Part shown: piece after piece, positions 51,413-62,219 of the stretch
Numbering within the stretch: the first letter of the stretch is position 1
Layout of the letters: every line of letters starts with the position of its first letter
NCBI RefSeq assembly: GCF_000757825.1
Contig: NZ_CP009451.1
Location: forward strand, 2,294,001-2,358,000
Direction of reading: 5' to 3'
DNA length: 64,000 nucleotides
Source: Cedecea neteri
GTDB taxonomy: Bacteria; Pseudomonadota; Gammaproteobacteria; Enterobacterales; Enterobacteriaceae
The notes under the pieces: model-generated
Told to the model about the DNA's origin: nothing
What the model saw: the letters and a program-made list of their open reading frames with translations, nothing else
The model's database searches: none
Translations under genes and position numbers: made by a program

Positions 51413-53509
51413 CTAGCGAAAATTTTCACTGCGATCGCCGGTCATGCCGTACAGGTCAAACTTACGGCCGAGCATCTGCCCGCCGTCACGCGTCAGCGGC
51501 GTCCAGGTTACCTGAGCACGGCTTCGGGTTGGGTACGCCGAGAAGATATCCAGCGGAATATTGATATAGAAGCCCTTGGTAAAGTCCCCTTCCCCGTATT
51601 CTTTCTTCGACACATTGGTGATAGTGGCGTAGGTGCCCACCACAATGCCGCTGTCAAAGTGTTTAGAGATCTCCAGCGTGCCACCCTTATCCTGCGCCAG
51701 GTACTGGCCAATACTGAGCTTAACCAGCACATCCTGAGCAAACGGTGGCGTCCAGTAGCCGGTGATATGCCCGGTTTTTGCGCTGTAATCGGTAAATTTC
51801 ATCATGTCTTGCGAACTGCGCCAGTCACGCTGTTTGACGTAGTTGCCGTTGACGCCGATCGCCCAATTACTGTCCACCGGACGATACAGCAGCTCGGCCC
51901 CTGCGCCGCCATACATGGTTTCCAGATACCCCGCATAAACCTGGCCGTAGATCCCATGTCCGAAGTACTGGAAGTAGTTAGCCTGCAGGTTGTTGATGTA
52001 AACATCGTTTTCTACATACTCGCGAACGTGGGTACGCACGCGCGGCAGCGTGGAATCCATTGGCGGATTGGTGTAGTTAAATTTGTCGTAGTTATTGGCG
52101 ACGTTGGCAAACAGGCTGCCGCTGGTTAACAGGTGGTCCGTCAGCCAGTAATCGACGTTCCCCATCACCCCAAGCTGGTACATGTAGAAGCTTTCCGGGC
52201 CGCCGATGGACTGATTGAGAATCGGATCTATCGAGTAGTTGAAGCGCGACTTCTCGATGTAATACCCCTGCTCGGTGCTTTCAGGCACCACGGGCTCAAC
52301 GCGTTTTTGTACCAGCGTAGTTTCATGCCCCAGCGGTTCGCCTGCAAGGTGATTGCGCAGGCTGGCCACGTCCGTTTCTGTGGTCACCTGCGGCAGATTA
52401 AGGCGGCTTTCGGTTATGCGGATAGTACGAATATTATCCGGCAGGTCATTCATGATAATGCGGTTGGCACGTTCGATACCTTCGCGAGAATTACGGTATT
52501 TCACCTGCTCGCCCGTGACATAAAGCGTGTCACCTTTAACCTGAATATTTGGGTTAACCAGCCCGGCGTTGTACTTCAGATCGGTCAGCTGGTTTGCCAC
52601 CACGTTGTGCTGCAGAATTTCATCCTGCGGATGAGGCTGGTATTCAGGGCGACGGGAGTCGCCGTACCCCGGCTTGAGGTCGTTAAAATTGGAGCGCAGC
52701 GTCACGCCGAACATAAAGGTATTGCCGCGCTCATAGCTCACGTTCACATCGGCCCAGTCGGCCACCCGGTAGATTGCCCCGACGTTGACGCTGCTACGCT
52801 GATCTATTTTCCCGGCAAATTCATGGCTGTAGTTGTTGCCTTCGTACTCAAGCTTCAGCCTGAGCGGCTGCCACGGCGTCTGGTACTCTACGCCCCCGAA
52901 CAGCGACGTCGGGCCGTGGAACATGCCGCTAAAGTTGAAGGAGCCCGCCATGTTGTAGCTGTTATCGCGGTGACAATATTTGTCGCTGTATTCACACAAA
53001 GGGTTCTTGATATTGCCGCTGGTACCCAAATATCCCCAGCCCATGCCGAGGCTAAAATCGAACGGCCCCCAGGCTTTGCTCGCCACCACATATTCACCGT
53101 CAAACAGCCCGGTACCGCCCAGATCCCGAATACCAGCGGACACCTGAGGTAGCCAGTCCCCTTCTTCCCAAAGGCGGAATTTCACGTCAAACGCTTTGTC
53201 TTTGTAGGTCTGATTGCCCGAGAACGCCTGCACGCTACTGTAGTGGCGAGTACGCACGTCGGTATAGCGCAGCGTGGCCTCCATCCAGGGGAAAAGCTGC
53301 ATGGAGGCGGAGTAGAAGCGGTACTGATCGTTATCGCGATAGTTGAGGTTGAATTCCCCTTCTGGCGCCATTCGCGCCGTGGGCGTTTGCAGCAGGCCTA
53401 CGCCACCAAAGTCTGCCTGAGAGGGGCCAACGGGTGCCGGATACGTTTCGGCGCGGCAGGCGGAGGTCACCGCCAGCGCAATCAGGCTATACAGGTAACG
53501 TTTTTTCAT
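51413..53509 (-). CDS. yjbH: YjbH-family outer-membrane exopolysaccharide protein
   Basis: Large outer-membrane beta-barrel protein (GfcD/YjbH family), 698 residues, last gene of yjbEFGH, an operon for an uncharacterised extracellular polysaccharide. Signal peptide cut near SACRA; the mature start [23 protein letters not shown] is the family hallmark; two barrel segments are separated by a POTRA-like region around 290-380 ([21 protein letters not shown]). Its start overlaps the yjbG stop by one base. Proposed to export or secrete the polysaccharide; no direct evidence in sequence. Confidence 0.94.
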   Translation of the reverse strand: MKKRYLYSLIALAVTSACRAETYPAPVGPSQADFGGVGLLQTPTARMAPEGEFNLNYRDNDQYRFYSASMQLFPWMEATLRYTDVRTRHYSSVQAFSGNQTYKDKAFDVKFRLWEEGDWLPQVSAGIRDLGGTGLFDGEYVVASKAWGPFDFSLGMGWGYLGTSGNIKNPLCEYSDKYCHRDNSYNMAGSFNFSGMFHGPTSLFGGVEYQTPWQPLRLKLEYEGNNYSHEFAGKIDQRSSVNVGAIYRVADWADVNVSYERGNTFMFGVTLRSNFNDLKPGYGDSRRPEYQPHPQDEILQHNVVANQLTDLKYNAGLVNPNIQVKGDTLYVTGEQVKYRNSREGIERANRIIMNDLPDNIRTIRITESRLNLPQVTTETDVASLRNHLAGEPLGHETTLVQKRVEPVVPESTEQGYYIEKSRFNYSIDPILNQSIGGPESFYMYQLGVMGNVDYWLTDHLLTSGSLFANVANNYDKFNYTNPPMDSTLPRVRTHVREYVENDVYINNLQANYFQYFGHGIYGQVYAGYLETMYGGAGAELLYRPVDSNWAIGVNGNYVKQRDWRSSQDMMKFTDYSAKTGHITGYWTPPFAQDVLVKLSIGQYLAQDKGGTLEISKHFDSGIVVGTYATITNVSKKEYGEGDFTKGFYINIPLDIFSAYPTRSRAQVTWTPLTRDGGQMLGRKFDLYGMTGDRSENFR

Positions 53510-54246
53510 TAATCCGGTATCCGATGGGTCAGGGTATTAAGAATTTGCTGGTTCAGCTCGTCAAAGGTGGAGCTGAAAAGGCGGTCGGAGAAACCAACAA
53601 AAATGAGGCTGCCCGGCGAGGGTTCGATATGGCGTTTATTCCAGTACGCCACCGGCGCTTTTTCGGTTTTGCCATTCGGGTAAATCACCCAGGCATAGCT
53701 TCTTTCGGCCCCGCTCAACAGGCTGATGTCGTCCAGATATTCATCGACGCTACGCCCGGGCGTGAAGGGTTTAATGCCGGGTGAGCTGACTAACCCCACC
53801 AGCGTAATCGTCGTGGGCTGTGGGCCAGTCCACAGGCTGTATTCTCCCTGCAGCGGCACGTTCGCCTGCGGGCGAAGTCGAACCCAGTCGGGATCCAGAT
53901 TGACAAACTGCCGTCCCGTGACGTGGATTGCGCTGAGCTGCTGGCGCAATCCGTTGATTGCCGCGCCGTCGTCTCCGCCTTCATCAGCAGCGACTTCGCC
54001 GAGCCGGGCCAAAAGCTGCTGCTGTTTTTGTTCTTCTGCCGCGCTGGCCTGCCGTTCGCTGATAACCGCTCCCGGCCACCAGCTGCGGCTGAGTTCAGGG
54101 CGCGTCACTAAATCCGCCAGCCGCTCAGCGTCTTTAATCACCTGCGGCTGCGTTTGCGATTTGCTATAAACCGTCACCGTACTTTCTGCGTGGCTTAAGG
54201 CGCTGGCGAAAAGCAGGGCTATCAGGGGAAAGGGGATTTTTTTCAT
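53509..54246 (-). CDS. yjbG: GfcC-family periplasmic exopolysaccharide protein YjbG
   Basis: Periplasmic protein of 245 residues related to GfcC of group 4 capsule operons. Sec signal cut near ALSHA; two beta-grasp-like domains separated by a helical hairpin rich in Glu/Gln; conserved [29 protein letters not shown] and [22 protein letters not shown] segments. Overlaps yjbF by 4 bp and yjbH by 1 bp, so translation is coupled. Confidence 0.93.
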   Translation of the reverse strand: MKKIPFPLIALLFASALSHAESTVTVYSKSQTQPQVIKDAERLADLVTRPELSRSWWPGAVISERQASAAEEQKQQQLLARLGEVAADEGGDDGAAINGLRQQLSAIHVTGRQFVNLDPDWVRLRPQANVPLQGEYSLWTGPQPTTITLVGLVSSPGIKPFTPGRSVDEYLDDISLLSGAERSYAWVIYPNGKTEKAPVAYWNKRHIEPSPGSLIFVGFSDRLFSSTFDELNQQILNTLTHRIPD

Positions 54247-54881
54247 TGTTTTGCCGCCTTCACAAGAAGCGTGGTGACAGGCCAGTAGCCCGGGCCCAGA
54301 TACTGTTTTGATTTGCGGATTTGCCCTTCGTCGTCCACCCAGTAGCGGTTGGTCCAGCTTTTCCCTGCCGCGGTGACCTCTTCTTCAAGAACGCGCACTT
54401 TGGTCAGGCTGCTGCCGACTTTTACGGTATCGGTACCGTCAAATTCAAAGCTGGATGTGGCGGGGGCGTAACGTACCTGCTGGTGTTCTGTCCAGGCTAT
54501 CTGCCGGGTCCAGCTCGCACCCTCCGTAATCTGTTTCACTTTCGCCAGCGGGTCGCTGCCCAGGTTGGTGACTTCCGTCAGGTTGTCGCCCAGCCCGGAG
54601 GTTTTCACGATGCGGCCATTTTGCGTGACGATGACCGCTCTGTCCTGCGTCACCCATTTCTGCTGGCCGTCTTCGTTATAAGCGAGCACCACGAACAGCT
54701 GCGGGCCGTTGTTGATGCTCATGTACTGGCTCGCGTAGCGCATCTCGGCAATTTCATCATCGGTAAGCTGTACGCCACCGCCTCCGGCAATACTGTTCCA
54801 AAGCGAGGTACCCAGCCCTCTGGTGGTCGCTGAGCACGCCTGGAGTAACAGACAGACAAAGAGTATTGCGAGTCGCTGCAC
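54243..54881 (-). CDS. yjbF: GfcB-family outer-membrane lipoprotein YjbF
   Basis: Lipoprotein of 212 residues, same length as E. coli YjbF, with lipobox LLQAC. I chose the GTG at 54881, preceded by GGGGA, because the longer frame from 54908 adds nine residues before the signal that E. coli lacks. Body: DDEIAEMRYASQYMSINNGP and GASWTRQIAWTEHQQVRY match the GfcB family. Second gene of yjbEFGH, 62 bp after yjbE. Confidence 0.92.
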   Translation of the reverse strand: MQRLAILFVCLLLQACSATTRGLGTSLWNSIAGGGGVQLTDDEIAEMRYASQYMSINNGPQLFVVLAYNEDGQQKWVTQDRAVIVTQNGRIVKTSGLGDNLTEVTNLGSDPLAKVKQITEGASWTRQIAWTEHQQVRYAPATSSFEFDGTDTVKVGSSLTKVRVLEEEVTAAGKSWTNRYWVDDEGQIRKSKQYLGPGYWPVTTLLVKAAKQ

Positions 54882-54943
54882 GGTGATTCCCCGGTTTAAA
54901 ATAACCACACCGAAGTGTGGTTATGGTTAAAAACACCCTAACG

Positions 54944-55195
54944 TTAACGGGTGGTGGTGCTGGTCGTGGTTGTTGTGGTGGTCCCGGTGTTAGAACCGTC
55001 GCCGCCACCGGTTGCGGCTAACGCCACACCGACCGCTGACCCAACAGTGCTGGCGCTGGTTGCAGCAGAACTGCCTGCAGACACAGAGGTCGCCTGCGCG
55101 CCGGCCGCGTCACCCACTGCTACAGGGTCAGCATTCGCCGCGCCGGCGGCTGCCAGCGTTAATATGGCTAAAGCGCCATAAAGGGTTTTTCTCAT
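54944..55195 (-). CDS. yjbE: YjbE, small Thr-rich secreted protein of the yjbEFGH operon
   Basis: 83 residues (E. coli 80): Sec signal cut after ANA, an Ala/Ser/Val-rich middle ([20 protein letters not shown]), GGGDGSNTG, then a terminal run of threonines. GfcA-like. Codons in the Thr run vary little, giving a simple-sequence tract that could slip. First gene of the operon; Rcs control is reported in E. coli. Confidence 0.93.
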   Translation of the reverse strand: MRKTLYGALAILTLAAAGAANADPVAVGDAAGAQATSVSAGSSAATSASTVGSAVGVALAATGGGDGSNTGTTTTTTTSTTTR

Positions 55196-55404
55196 TACAA
55201 TTTCCCTTCATTGAATGAATGGAGATTTACCCGAAAAGGTTTCAGGCGCGATCGAGTATACACAACACAATGTGATGAATTGGCCTGCGGGAAATAAGGA
55301 GTGAACTTTAAGAAAAAGAGTAAAAATTAAATTGATAGACCTATTTATTTTACAAAAAAACAATTAAAAACAAATAACTAAGGAATAAAAAGGCAATCTC
55401 AACT

Positions 55405-55418
55405 TCAAGATAATCTTA
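55405..55418 (-). promoter_or_regulatory. Candidate RcsAB box upstream of yjbE
   Basis: TAAGATTATCTTGA on the minus strand, resembling TAAGAATATTCTTA with the left half best conserved; about 210 bp before the yjbE start. Plausible given known Rcs control of yjbEFGH, but the match is partial. Confidence 0.35.
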
Positions 55419-55513
55419 AATTAAAGACGTAGATTCGGCGCGGGAAAGATAATTTTCAGATTTACCTCAGGGTGGCAATATCAGAAATTATGACGACAAG
55501 GGGATTACTCTTA

Positions 55514-55543
55514 TAAAAAATATGCCAGCACGAGGCTGGCATA
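55514..55543 (-). terminator. Intrinsic terminator of pgi
   Basis: TATGCCAGC/GCTGGCATA stem, 5-base loop, then TTTTTT on the minus strand. Confidence 0.9.
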
Positions 55544-55563
55544 TTATCAATCACGCGGGGTAA

Positions 55564-57351
<1,788 letters not shown>

Positions 57352-57401
57352 TTAAATTCCTGATTCCGGATTTAACATGAAAAATCCGCATAACCCCGCG
57401 G

Positions 57402-57430
57402 TTGACATGCCTTCGCTGAAGCTTTATTTA
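57402..57430 (+). promoter_or_regulatory. Sigma-70 promoter of lysC leader
   Basis: Perfect -35 TTGACA (57402-57407), 17-bp spacer, -10 TATTTA (57425-57430). Transcription would begin near 57437, just before the riboswitch. Confidence 0.85.
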
Positions 57431-57436
57431 TTAGGC

Positions 57437-57778
57437 GCTACCTGCGCTTGCGCAGGCCAGAAGAGGCGCGTTGCCCAGAAAATCGTATCTGAGAAACCAG
57501 TAACTAAGAAGATACGTGAGGGGGTGCAACGCCGAGATGATGAAGCGGCTGGTCACGCTTATTGTCGGCTGCAGGGGCTGAATCCTCTGGGTTGTCACCA
57601 GGAAACGTTCGCAGTCGAGCGTTTCATGTTCGGCTCACAAAGCTGGATAAACAAGGTGGAGCACTTCTGGGTGATATCGTAGTTCTCCTGCTCTGCGCCC
57701 ACCCGTTTACCGCTCTTCCCTTGTGCCAAGGCTGAATACTTTTTTGCCAGTTGAATGGCCCCCTGACACGAGGTAGTT
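57437..57778 (+). promoter_or_regulatory. Lysine riboswitch (L box) and lysC leader
   Basis: Cis-acting leader that binds lysine and blocks lysC expression. It matches the E. coli lysC leader almost throughout: GCGCAGGCCAGAAGAGGCGCG, split by its P1-P2 junction, GAGGGGGTGCAACGCCGAG, CAGGGGCTGAATCCTCTGGG, and the anti-anti-Shine-Dalgarno region CACTTCTGGGTGATATCG to CTGCGCCCACC. The ribosome site GAGG is close to the start. Long peptides can be read through this stretch, but they follow the RNA fold and are not genes. The remaining 57214-57400 carries only promoters. Confidence 0.95.
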
Positions 57779-59128
57779 ATGTCTCAAACCGTAGTCGCCA
57801 AATTTGGCGGTACCAGCGTCGCCGATTTTGACGCGATGAACCGCAGCGCCGATGTTGTAATGGCCGATAGCCATGTCCGCGTCGTGGTCCTTTCCGCCTC
57901 CGCCGGCGTGACTAACCTGCTGGTTGCTCTGGCCGAAGGGCTCGAAGCAACCGAGCGCTTCGTCAAGCTCGATGCCATTCGCAAAATCCAGTACAACATC
58001 GTTGAACGCCTGGCGAGCCCGGAAGTGATCCGCGAAGAGATCGACCGCCTGCTGGAAAACATCACGACGCTTGCGGAAGCCGCCTCCCTTGCGACCTCAA
58101 CCGCGCTGACCGACGAACTGGTCAGCCACGGCGAACTGATGTCCACCCTGCTGTTTGTTGAGATCTTGCGTGAACGTAGCGTTGAAGCGCAGTGGTTCGA
58201 TATTCGTAAAGTCATGCGTACCAATGACCGCTTTGGCCGCGCCGAGCCGGATATCACCGCGCTGGCGGAGCTGGCAAGCCAGCAAATGCTACCGCGCCTG
58301 GCGGAATCCCTGGTGATCACTCAGGGCTTTATCGGCAGCGAAGAAAAAGGCAGAACGACCACGCTTGGCCGCGGCGGCAGCGACTATACCGCGGCATTGC
58401 TCGGTGAAGCGCTGAATGCCGCTCGTGTGGATATCTGGACCGACGTGCCGGGCATCTACACCACCGACCCACGCATGGTGCCAGCGGCAAAACGTATCGA
58501 TCGCATCGCCTTTGAAGAAGCCGCTGAAATGGCCACCTTCGGGGCGAAGGTCCTGCACCCTGCCACGCTGCTGCCCGCCGTACGCTGTGATATCCCGGTG
58601 TTTGTTGGCTCCAGTAAAGATCCGGCCGCAGGGGGGACGCTGGTGTGCAAAAAAACCGAGAATCCGCCGCTCTTCCGCGCCCTTGCGGTACGCCGTAAGC
58701 AAACGCTGCTGACGCTGCACAGCCTGCATATGCTGCATTCACGCGGTTTCCTCGCGGAAGTGTTCAGCATTCTGGCTCGCCACAATATCTCCGTGGACCT
58801 GATAACCACCTCCGAAGTGAGCGTGGCGTTGACGATGGATACCACCGGTTCAACTTCTACCGGCGACAGCCTGCTGACTACCTCGCTACTCACCGAGCTG
58901 TCGTCTCTGTGCCGCGTGGAAGTCGAAGAAAACCTGGCGCTGGTTGCCATCATCGGCAATAAGCTGTCTCAGGCCTGTGGCGTAGGCAAAGAAGTGTTCG
59001 GCGTGCTCGACCCGTTCAACATCCGCATGATTTGCTACGGCGCATCCAGCTACAACCTGTGCTTCCTGGTGCCGGGCAACGATGCCGAGCAGGTGGTGCA
59101 GAAGCTGCACCGCAACCTGTTTGAATAA
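57779..59128 (+). CDS. lysC: Lysine-sensitive aspartokinase III
   Basis: First enzyme of the aspartate family pathway, inhibited by lysine. 449 residues, as in E. coli: amino-acid kinase domain beginning VAKFGGTSVADFDAMNRS, TLGRGGSDYTAALLGEAL for aspartate and ATP, then two C-terminal ACT domains that bind lysine (HSRGFLAEVFSILARHNISV and ACGVGKEVFGVLDPFNIRM). Repressed by the riboswitch upstream; ended by a strong terminator. Its product feeds aspartate semialdehyde, also used by dat-ddc. Confidence 0.98.
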   Translation: MSQTVVAKFGGTSVADFDAMNRSADVVMADSHVRVVVLSASAGVTNLLVALAEGLEATERFVKLDAIRKIQYNIVERLASPEVIREEIDRLLENITTLAEAASLATSTALTDELVSHGELMSTLLFVEILRERSVEAQWFDIRKVMRTNDRFGRAEPDITALAELASQQMLPRLAESLVITQGFIGSEEKGRTTTLGRGGSDYTAALLGEALNAARVDIWTDVPGIYTTDPRMVPAAKRIDRIAFEEAAEMATFGAKVLHPATLLPAVRCDIPVFVGSSKDPAAGGTLVCKKTENPPLFRALAVRRKQTLLTLHSLHMLHSRGFLAEVFSILARHNISVDLITTSEVSVALTMDTTGSTSTGDSLLTTSLLTELSSLCRVEVEENLALVAIIGNKLSQACGVGKEVFGVLDPFNIRMICYGASSYNLCFLVPGNDAEQVVQKLHRNLFE

Positions 59129-59154
59129 CAGACAAATTCATGCCATGAATACAG

Positions 59155-59182
59155 AAAGCCGGGCTCGCACCCGGCTTTTTTT
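59155..59182 (+). terminator. Intrinsic terminator of lysC
   Basis: AAAGCCGGG/CCCGGCTTT stem, 6-base loop, T run. Confidence 0.9.
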
Positions 59183-59221
59183 ATAACCATAAAACAACAC
59201 AAACTCTGCAAGGACATCGCT

Positions 59222-60154
59222 ATGATAGCCACCCTAACCCGGCTGTTCCCGCTTTGGGCGCTGCTGGTCTCCGTCGCTGCGTATTATACCCCTTCAACCT
59301 TTACCCCGATTGGCCCCTGGGTCAGTACGCTGCTGATGCTCATTATGTTTGGTATGGGCGTACATCTGCGACTTGAAGACTTTAAACGGGTGCTGTCGCG
59401 CCCGGCACCGGTGGCGGCGGGAATTTTTCTGCACTATCTGGTGATGCCGCTGGCAGCATGGCTGCTGGCGATGCTGTTCCATATGCCCCCCGATCTTTCC
59501 GCCGGGATGGTGCTGGTCGGCAGCGTAGCCAGCGGCACGGCGTCCAACGTCATGATTTACCTGGCCAGGGGCGACGTTGCGCTCTCCGTTACCATCTCTT
59601 CTGTTTCCACGCTGGTCGGCGTCTTCGCCACTCCGCTACTGACCCGTCTGTATGTGGATGCCGATATCAAAGTCGATGTGATGGGCATGCTGGTCAGTAT
59701 TTTGCAAATCGTCATTATCCCGATTGGTCTGGGCCTGATTGTGCACCATCTGTTCCCACGCCTCGTTAAGCGCGTGGAGCCGTGGCTGCCCGCATTTTCC
59801 ATGCTCTGCATTCTCGCCATCATCAGCGCAGTTGTCGCAGGCTCGGCGTCACACATCGCCTCCGTTGGCCTGGTGGTGATTATCGCGGTGATTCTGCATA
59901 ACACTATTGGCCTGCTCGGCGGCTACTGGGGCGGGCGTCTCTTTGGCTTCGACGAGTCCACCTGCCGGACGCTGGCCATTGAAGTGGGTATGCAGAACTC
60001 GGGTCTCGCGGCTACGCTGGGTAAAATTTACTTCTCACCGCTGGCGGCGCTGCCTGGCGCATTGTTTTCCGTCTGGCATAACCTTTCGGGCTCCCTGCTG
60101 GCAGGTTACTGGTCAGGTAAAGCGATAAAATCGCAGCAAAACGAGAAAAAATAG
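59222..60154 (+). CDS. panS: Ketopantoate/pantoate transporter PanS (BASS family)
   Basis: Bile acid:sodium symporter-fold carrier, 310 residues with about ten helices. [20 protein letters not shown] and the [14 protein letters not shown] crossover motif are the family signatures for sodium and substrate binding. PanS was defined in Salmonella as a ketopantoate transporter and lies downstream of lysC in enterics; the symbol is by similarity to that protein. K-12 lacks it here. Confidence 0.88.
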   Translation: MIATLTRLFPLWALLVSVAAYYTPSTFTPIGPWVSTLLMLIMFGMGVHLRLEDFKRVLSRPAPVAAGIFLHYLVMPLAAWLLAMLFHMPPDLSAGMVLVGSVASGTASNVMIYLARGDVALSVTISSVSTLVGVFATPLLTRLYVDADIKVDVMGMLVSILQIVIIPIGLGLIVHHLFPRLVKRVEPWLPAFSMLCILAIISAVVAGSASHIASVGLVVIIAVILHNTIGLLGGYWGGRLFGFDESTCRTLAIEVGMQNSGLAATLGKIYFSPLAALPGALFSVWHNLSGSLLAGYWSGKAIKSQQNEKK

Positions 60155-60160
60155 AACGAT

Positions 60161-60186
60161 AAAAGCCTGCAAACGCAGGCTTTTTT
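60161..60186 (+). terminator. Intrinsic terminator of panS
   Basis: AAAAGCCTGC/GCAGGCTTTT stem, loop AAAC, T run. Confidence 0.9.
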
Positions 60187-60246
60187 GTCTCGTCGATGCT
60201 GGAGGTTTGCTTTACACTGAACGTCCTTTCCTGGGAGATTGCAACG

Positions 60247-60519
60247 ATGGCTACAGCCAGACTGACACAGCAAGACATGACGGAAAGCGAACAGCGTGAG
60301 CTTAAAACACTGCTGGATCGCGCCCGCATTGCCCACGGTCGTACGTTGACCAACTCAGAAACCAATCAGGTAAAAAAAGAGTACATCGATAAGCTGATGG
60401 CGGAACGCGCGCTGGCGGCTAAGAAAGCTCGCCAGCTGAAGAAACAAAACGCATTAAAACCGGATACTTCTACCACCTATTCGTGGTCAGCCAATAACCA
60501 TACGCGGGGGAAACGCTAG
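60247..60519 (+). CDS. yjbD: DUF3811 protein YjbD
   Basis: Small basic cytosolic protein of 90 residues, unknown function. TQQDMTESEQRELKTLLDRA and IAHGRTLTNSETN match E. coli YjbD; a Lys/Ala-rich helix (60-75) precedes SWSANNHTRGKR. The ATG at 60247 (GGGAG upstream) is chosen over a frame opening at 60196. It converges with rluF, ending one base away. Confidence 0.94.
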   Translation: MATARLTQQDMTESEQRELKTLLDRARIAHGRTLTNSETNQVKKEYIDKLMAERALAAKKARQLKKQNALKPDTSTTYSWSANNHTRGKR

Positions 60520-60520
60520 C

Positions 60521-61399
60521 TTAACGGCCCTTCTTCTTGCGGCCGGGAGAAGCAAAGCGTTTACGAGAGGCGAGCTCAGCGGGCGTTTTTGCTGAGCTTT
60601 TCGGCCCGCTGACCAGCGGCTTTTTCACCGCTGGCGTGGCCGCTTTTGGCTTCGCTTTTTTAGCCGGTGCGGCCTCAGAGGACGAGTCCTCAATCAGCTT
60701 AAACAGCTCAATCAGTTCATCATCCGTCAGGTCACGCCACTCTCCCAACGGGATCCCGGTCAGGTTAACGTTCATGATGCGCGTGCGCTCAAGCTTCGTC
60801 ACTTCATAGCCAAAATGCTCACACATGCGGCGAATCTGGCGGTTCAGCCCCTGAACCAGGATAATACGAAACGCAAACGGCGCCTCTTTTTTGACTTTGC
60901 ATTTTTTGGTGACGGTGCCAAGAATCGGCACGCCCGCGCCCATACCGCGAATAAACTCGTCAGTGACCGGTTTGTTCACCGTGACCACATACTCTTTCTC
61001 GTGGTCGTTACCGGCGCGCAGAATTTTGTTTACCAGGTCACCGTGGTTGGTGAGGAAAATCAGGCCCTGAGAGTCTTTGTCCAGGCGGCCAATAGGGAAC
61101 ACGCGCTTGCTGTGGTTCACGTAGTCGACGATGTTGTCTCTTTCGCCGTCTTCCGTGGTGCTCACAATCCCCACCGGTTTATTCAGGGCAATCAGCACCA
61201 GATCGTCTTCATTACGAGGCTCAATAAGCTGACCATTCACCTTCACGCTGTCGCCGGCAAAGACCTGATCGCCAATTTTGGCGCGCTTGCCGTTAATAAA
61301 AACGTTGCCCTGTTCGATGTAGCGATCGGCGTCACGGCGTGAGCAGATCCCGCTCTCGCTGATGTATTTGTTAAGACGAATAGATGAATTAGTCAGCAT
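60521..61399 (-). CDS. rluF: 23S rRNA pseudouridine(2604) synthase RluF
   Basis: Makes pseudouridine 2604 in 23S rRNA (and 35 in tRNA-Tyr, in E. coli). 292 residues: S4 RNA-binding domain ([21 protein letters not shown]), catalytic aspartate in [19 protein letters not shown], and [18 protein letters not shown]; a Lys/Ala/Pro-rich basic tail (230-292) typical of RluF. Overlaps nothing; convergent with yjbD. Confidence 0.96.
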   Translation of the reverse strand: MLTNSSIRLNKYISESGICSRRDADRYIEQGNVFINGKRAKIGDQVFAGDSVKVNGQLIEPRNEDDLVLIALNKPVGIVSTTEDGERDNIVDYVNHSKRVFPIGRLDKDSQGLIFLTNHGDLVNKILRAGNDHEKEYVVTVNKPVTDEFIRGMGAGVPILGTVTKKCKVKKEAPFAFRIILVQGLNRQIRRMCEHFGYEVTKLERTRIMNVNLTGIPLGEWRDLTDDELIELFKLIEDSSSEAAPAKKAKPKAATPAVKKPLVSGPKSSAKTPAELASRKRFASPGRKKKGR

Positions 61400-61606
61400 G
61401 GCTCCTCCGAAAACCCAGGACTATACCTTACCCGCAGGGCGTTGCGAACCGCCTTTCTCACATTAACCTGCATCTCTGGAAGCTTCCTCGTAAATATTGA
61501 AAACGTGCTGCGAATGACTTTCCAGACTGCGGCGACGGCCATTGCGCCGCTTTAGCCGCATGAATATTTTTTATACACCTATTTCTGATGTGCTTTATAA
61601 ACTACA

Positions 61607-61923
61607 ATGAATAAACTCAAACAAACGAGTGCTTTTAGCGCCTGGCTAAGTTTACTTAGAGATAAAAGGGCAAAAACCGTTATTGCCGCCCGGCTTTTAA
61701 GGCTAGCGAATGGTTTACCTGGCGATGTGCAACCCGTTGGGGCAGGCATCAGCGAACTTAGAATCCATTTTGGGCCGGGCTATCGCCTTTACTACCAGCA
61801 GCGTGGGAAGCTAATCATTTTGCTTCTCTGTGGAGGAAGCAAAATGATTAGCACAAGGATATAGTTTTAGCGAAATTGCTGGCGAAAGACTGGGAACATG
61901 AGGAAGATTTCGACGATGAATAA
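61607..61923 (+). pseudogene. RelE/HigB-type toxin (Gp49-like), frameshifted
   Basis: Toxin of the RelE/ParE superfamily that would block translation; reading from 61607 gives a typical start and core (SGLRDKRAK-like, RLANGLPGDVQPVGAGISELRIHFGPGYRLYY, in two stretches here) but the frame stops at 61862-61864 after CGGSKMISTRI, 85 residues. The ancestral C-terminus, LAKLLAKDWEHEEDFDDE, survives one frame over and ends at 61923, overlapping the antitoxin start as in intact loci. In that frame a TAG also lies at 61849. The break coincides with a perfect 17-bp inverted repeat (61810-61852). Probably inactive. Confidence 0.7.
61810..61852. repeat. Perfect 17-bp inverted repeat inside the toxin gene
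   Basis: GCTAATCATTTTGCTTC (61810-61826) and GAAGCAAAATGATTAGC (61836-61852) around nine bases. The left arm encodes conserved toxin residues (KLIILLL); the right arm replaces the expected GGDKS-Q segment and causes a -1 frame change. Consistent with a template-switch event during replication. Confidence 0.8.
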
Positions 61924-62191
61924 ATTAACAGATTACGATCCTGCATCTGCATTGGTCGACAACGAGGAAATTGCTTTTTTCATGGCGGATGCCCTGGAAA
62001 CCGGAGATGCAGCCTATATAGCAAAGGCGCTGGGCGTAGTTGCACGGGCAAAAGGGATGTCGCAAGTAGCCACTGAAACGGGCCTGTCTCGCGAACAGCT
62101 GTACCGTTCATTTAGTGCAGAAGGAAACCCAACGCTTAAAAGCACGCTTGCCGTGATGAAAGCGCTGGGTATTACCCTTACCGTAAAGTAG
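61916..62191 (+). CDS. HigA-like HTH antitoxin
   Basis: XRE-type antitoxin (COG3636 family), 91 residues: MNKLTDYDPASALVDNEEIA at the start, HTH MSQVATETGLSREQLYRSF, and the family close NPTLKSTLAVMKALGITLTVK. ATG 61916 overlaps the ancestral toxin stop, the usual coupled layout; a start at 61898 is also open. The antitoxin is intact while its toxin is not. In E. coli pepE occupies this interval. Confidence 0.85.
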   Translation: MNKLTDYDPASALVDNEEIAFFMADALETGDAAYIAKALGVVARAKGMSQVATETGLSREQLYRSFSAEGNPTLKSTLAVMKALGITLTVK

Positions 62192-62219
62192 GCGCCCAGC
62201 CCATTAAGGCGCCATTTTT

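Larger units (their letters stand above)
55196..55563. other. yjbE upstream region
   Basis: 368 bp, strongly AT-rich from 55310 to 55440, no coding frame. It holds the yjbE promoter and the pgi terminator. A candidate RcsAB box is at 55405-55418. Confidence 0.5.

Noticed and set aside
57377-57682. A 101-codon open frame ahead of lysC
   Set aside because: It coincides with the lysine riboswitch, whose base pattern explains the sequence; the peptide has no family resemblance.
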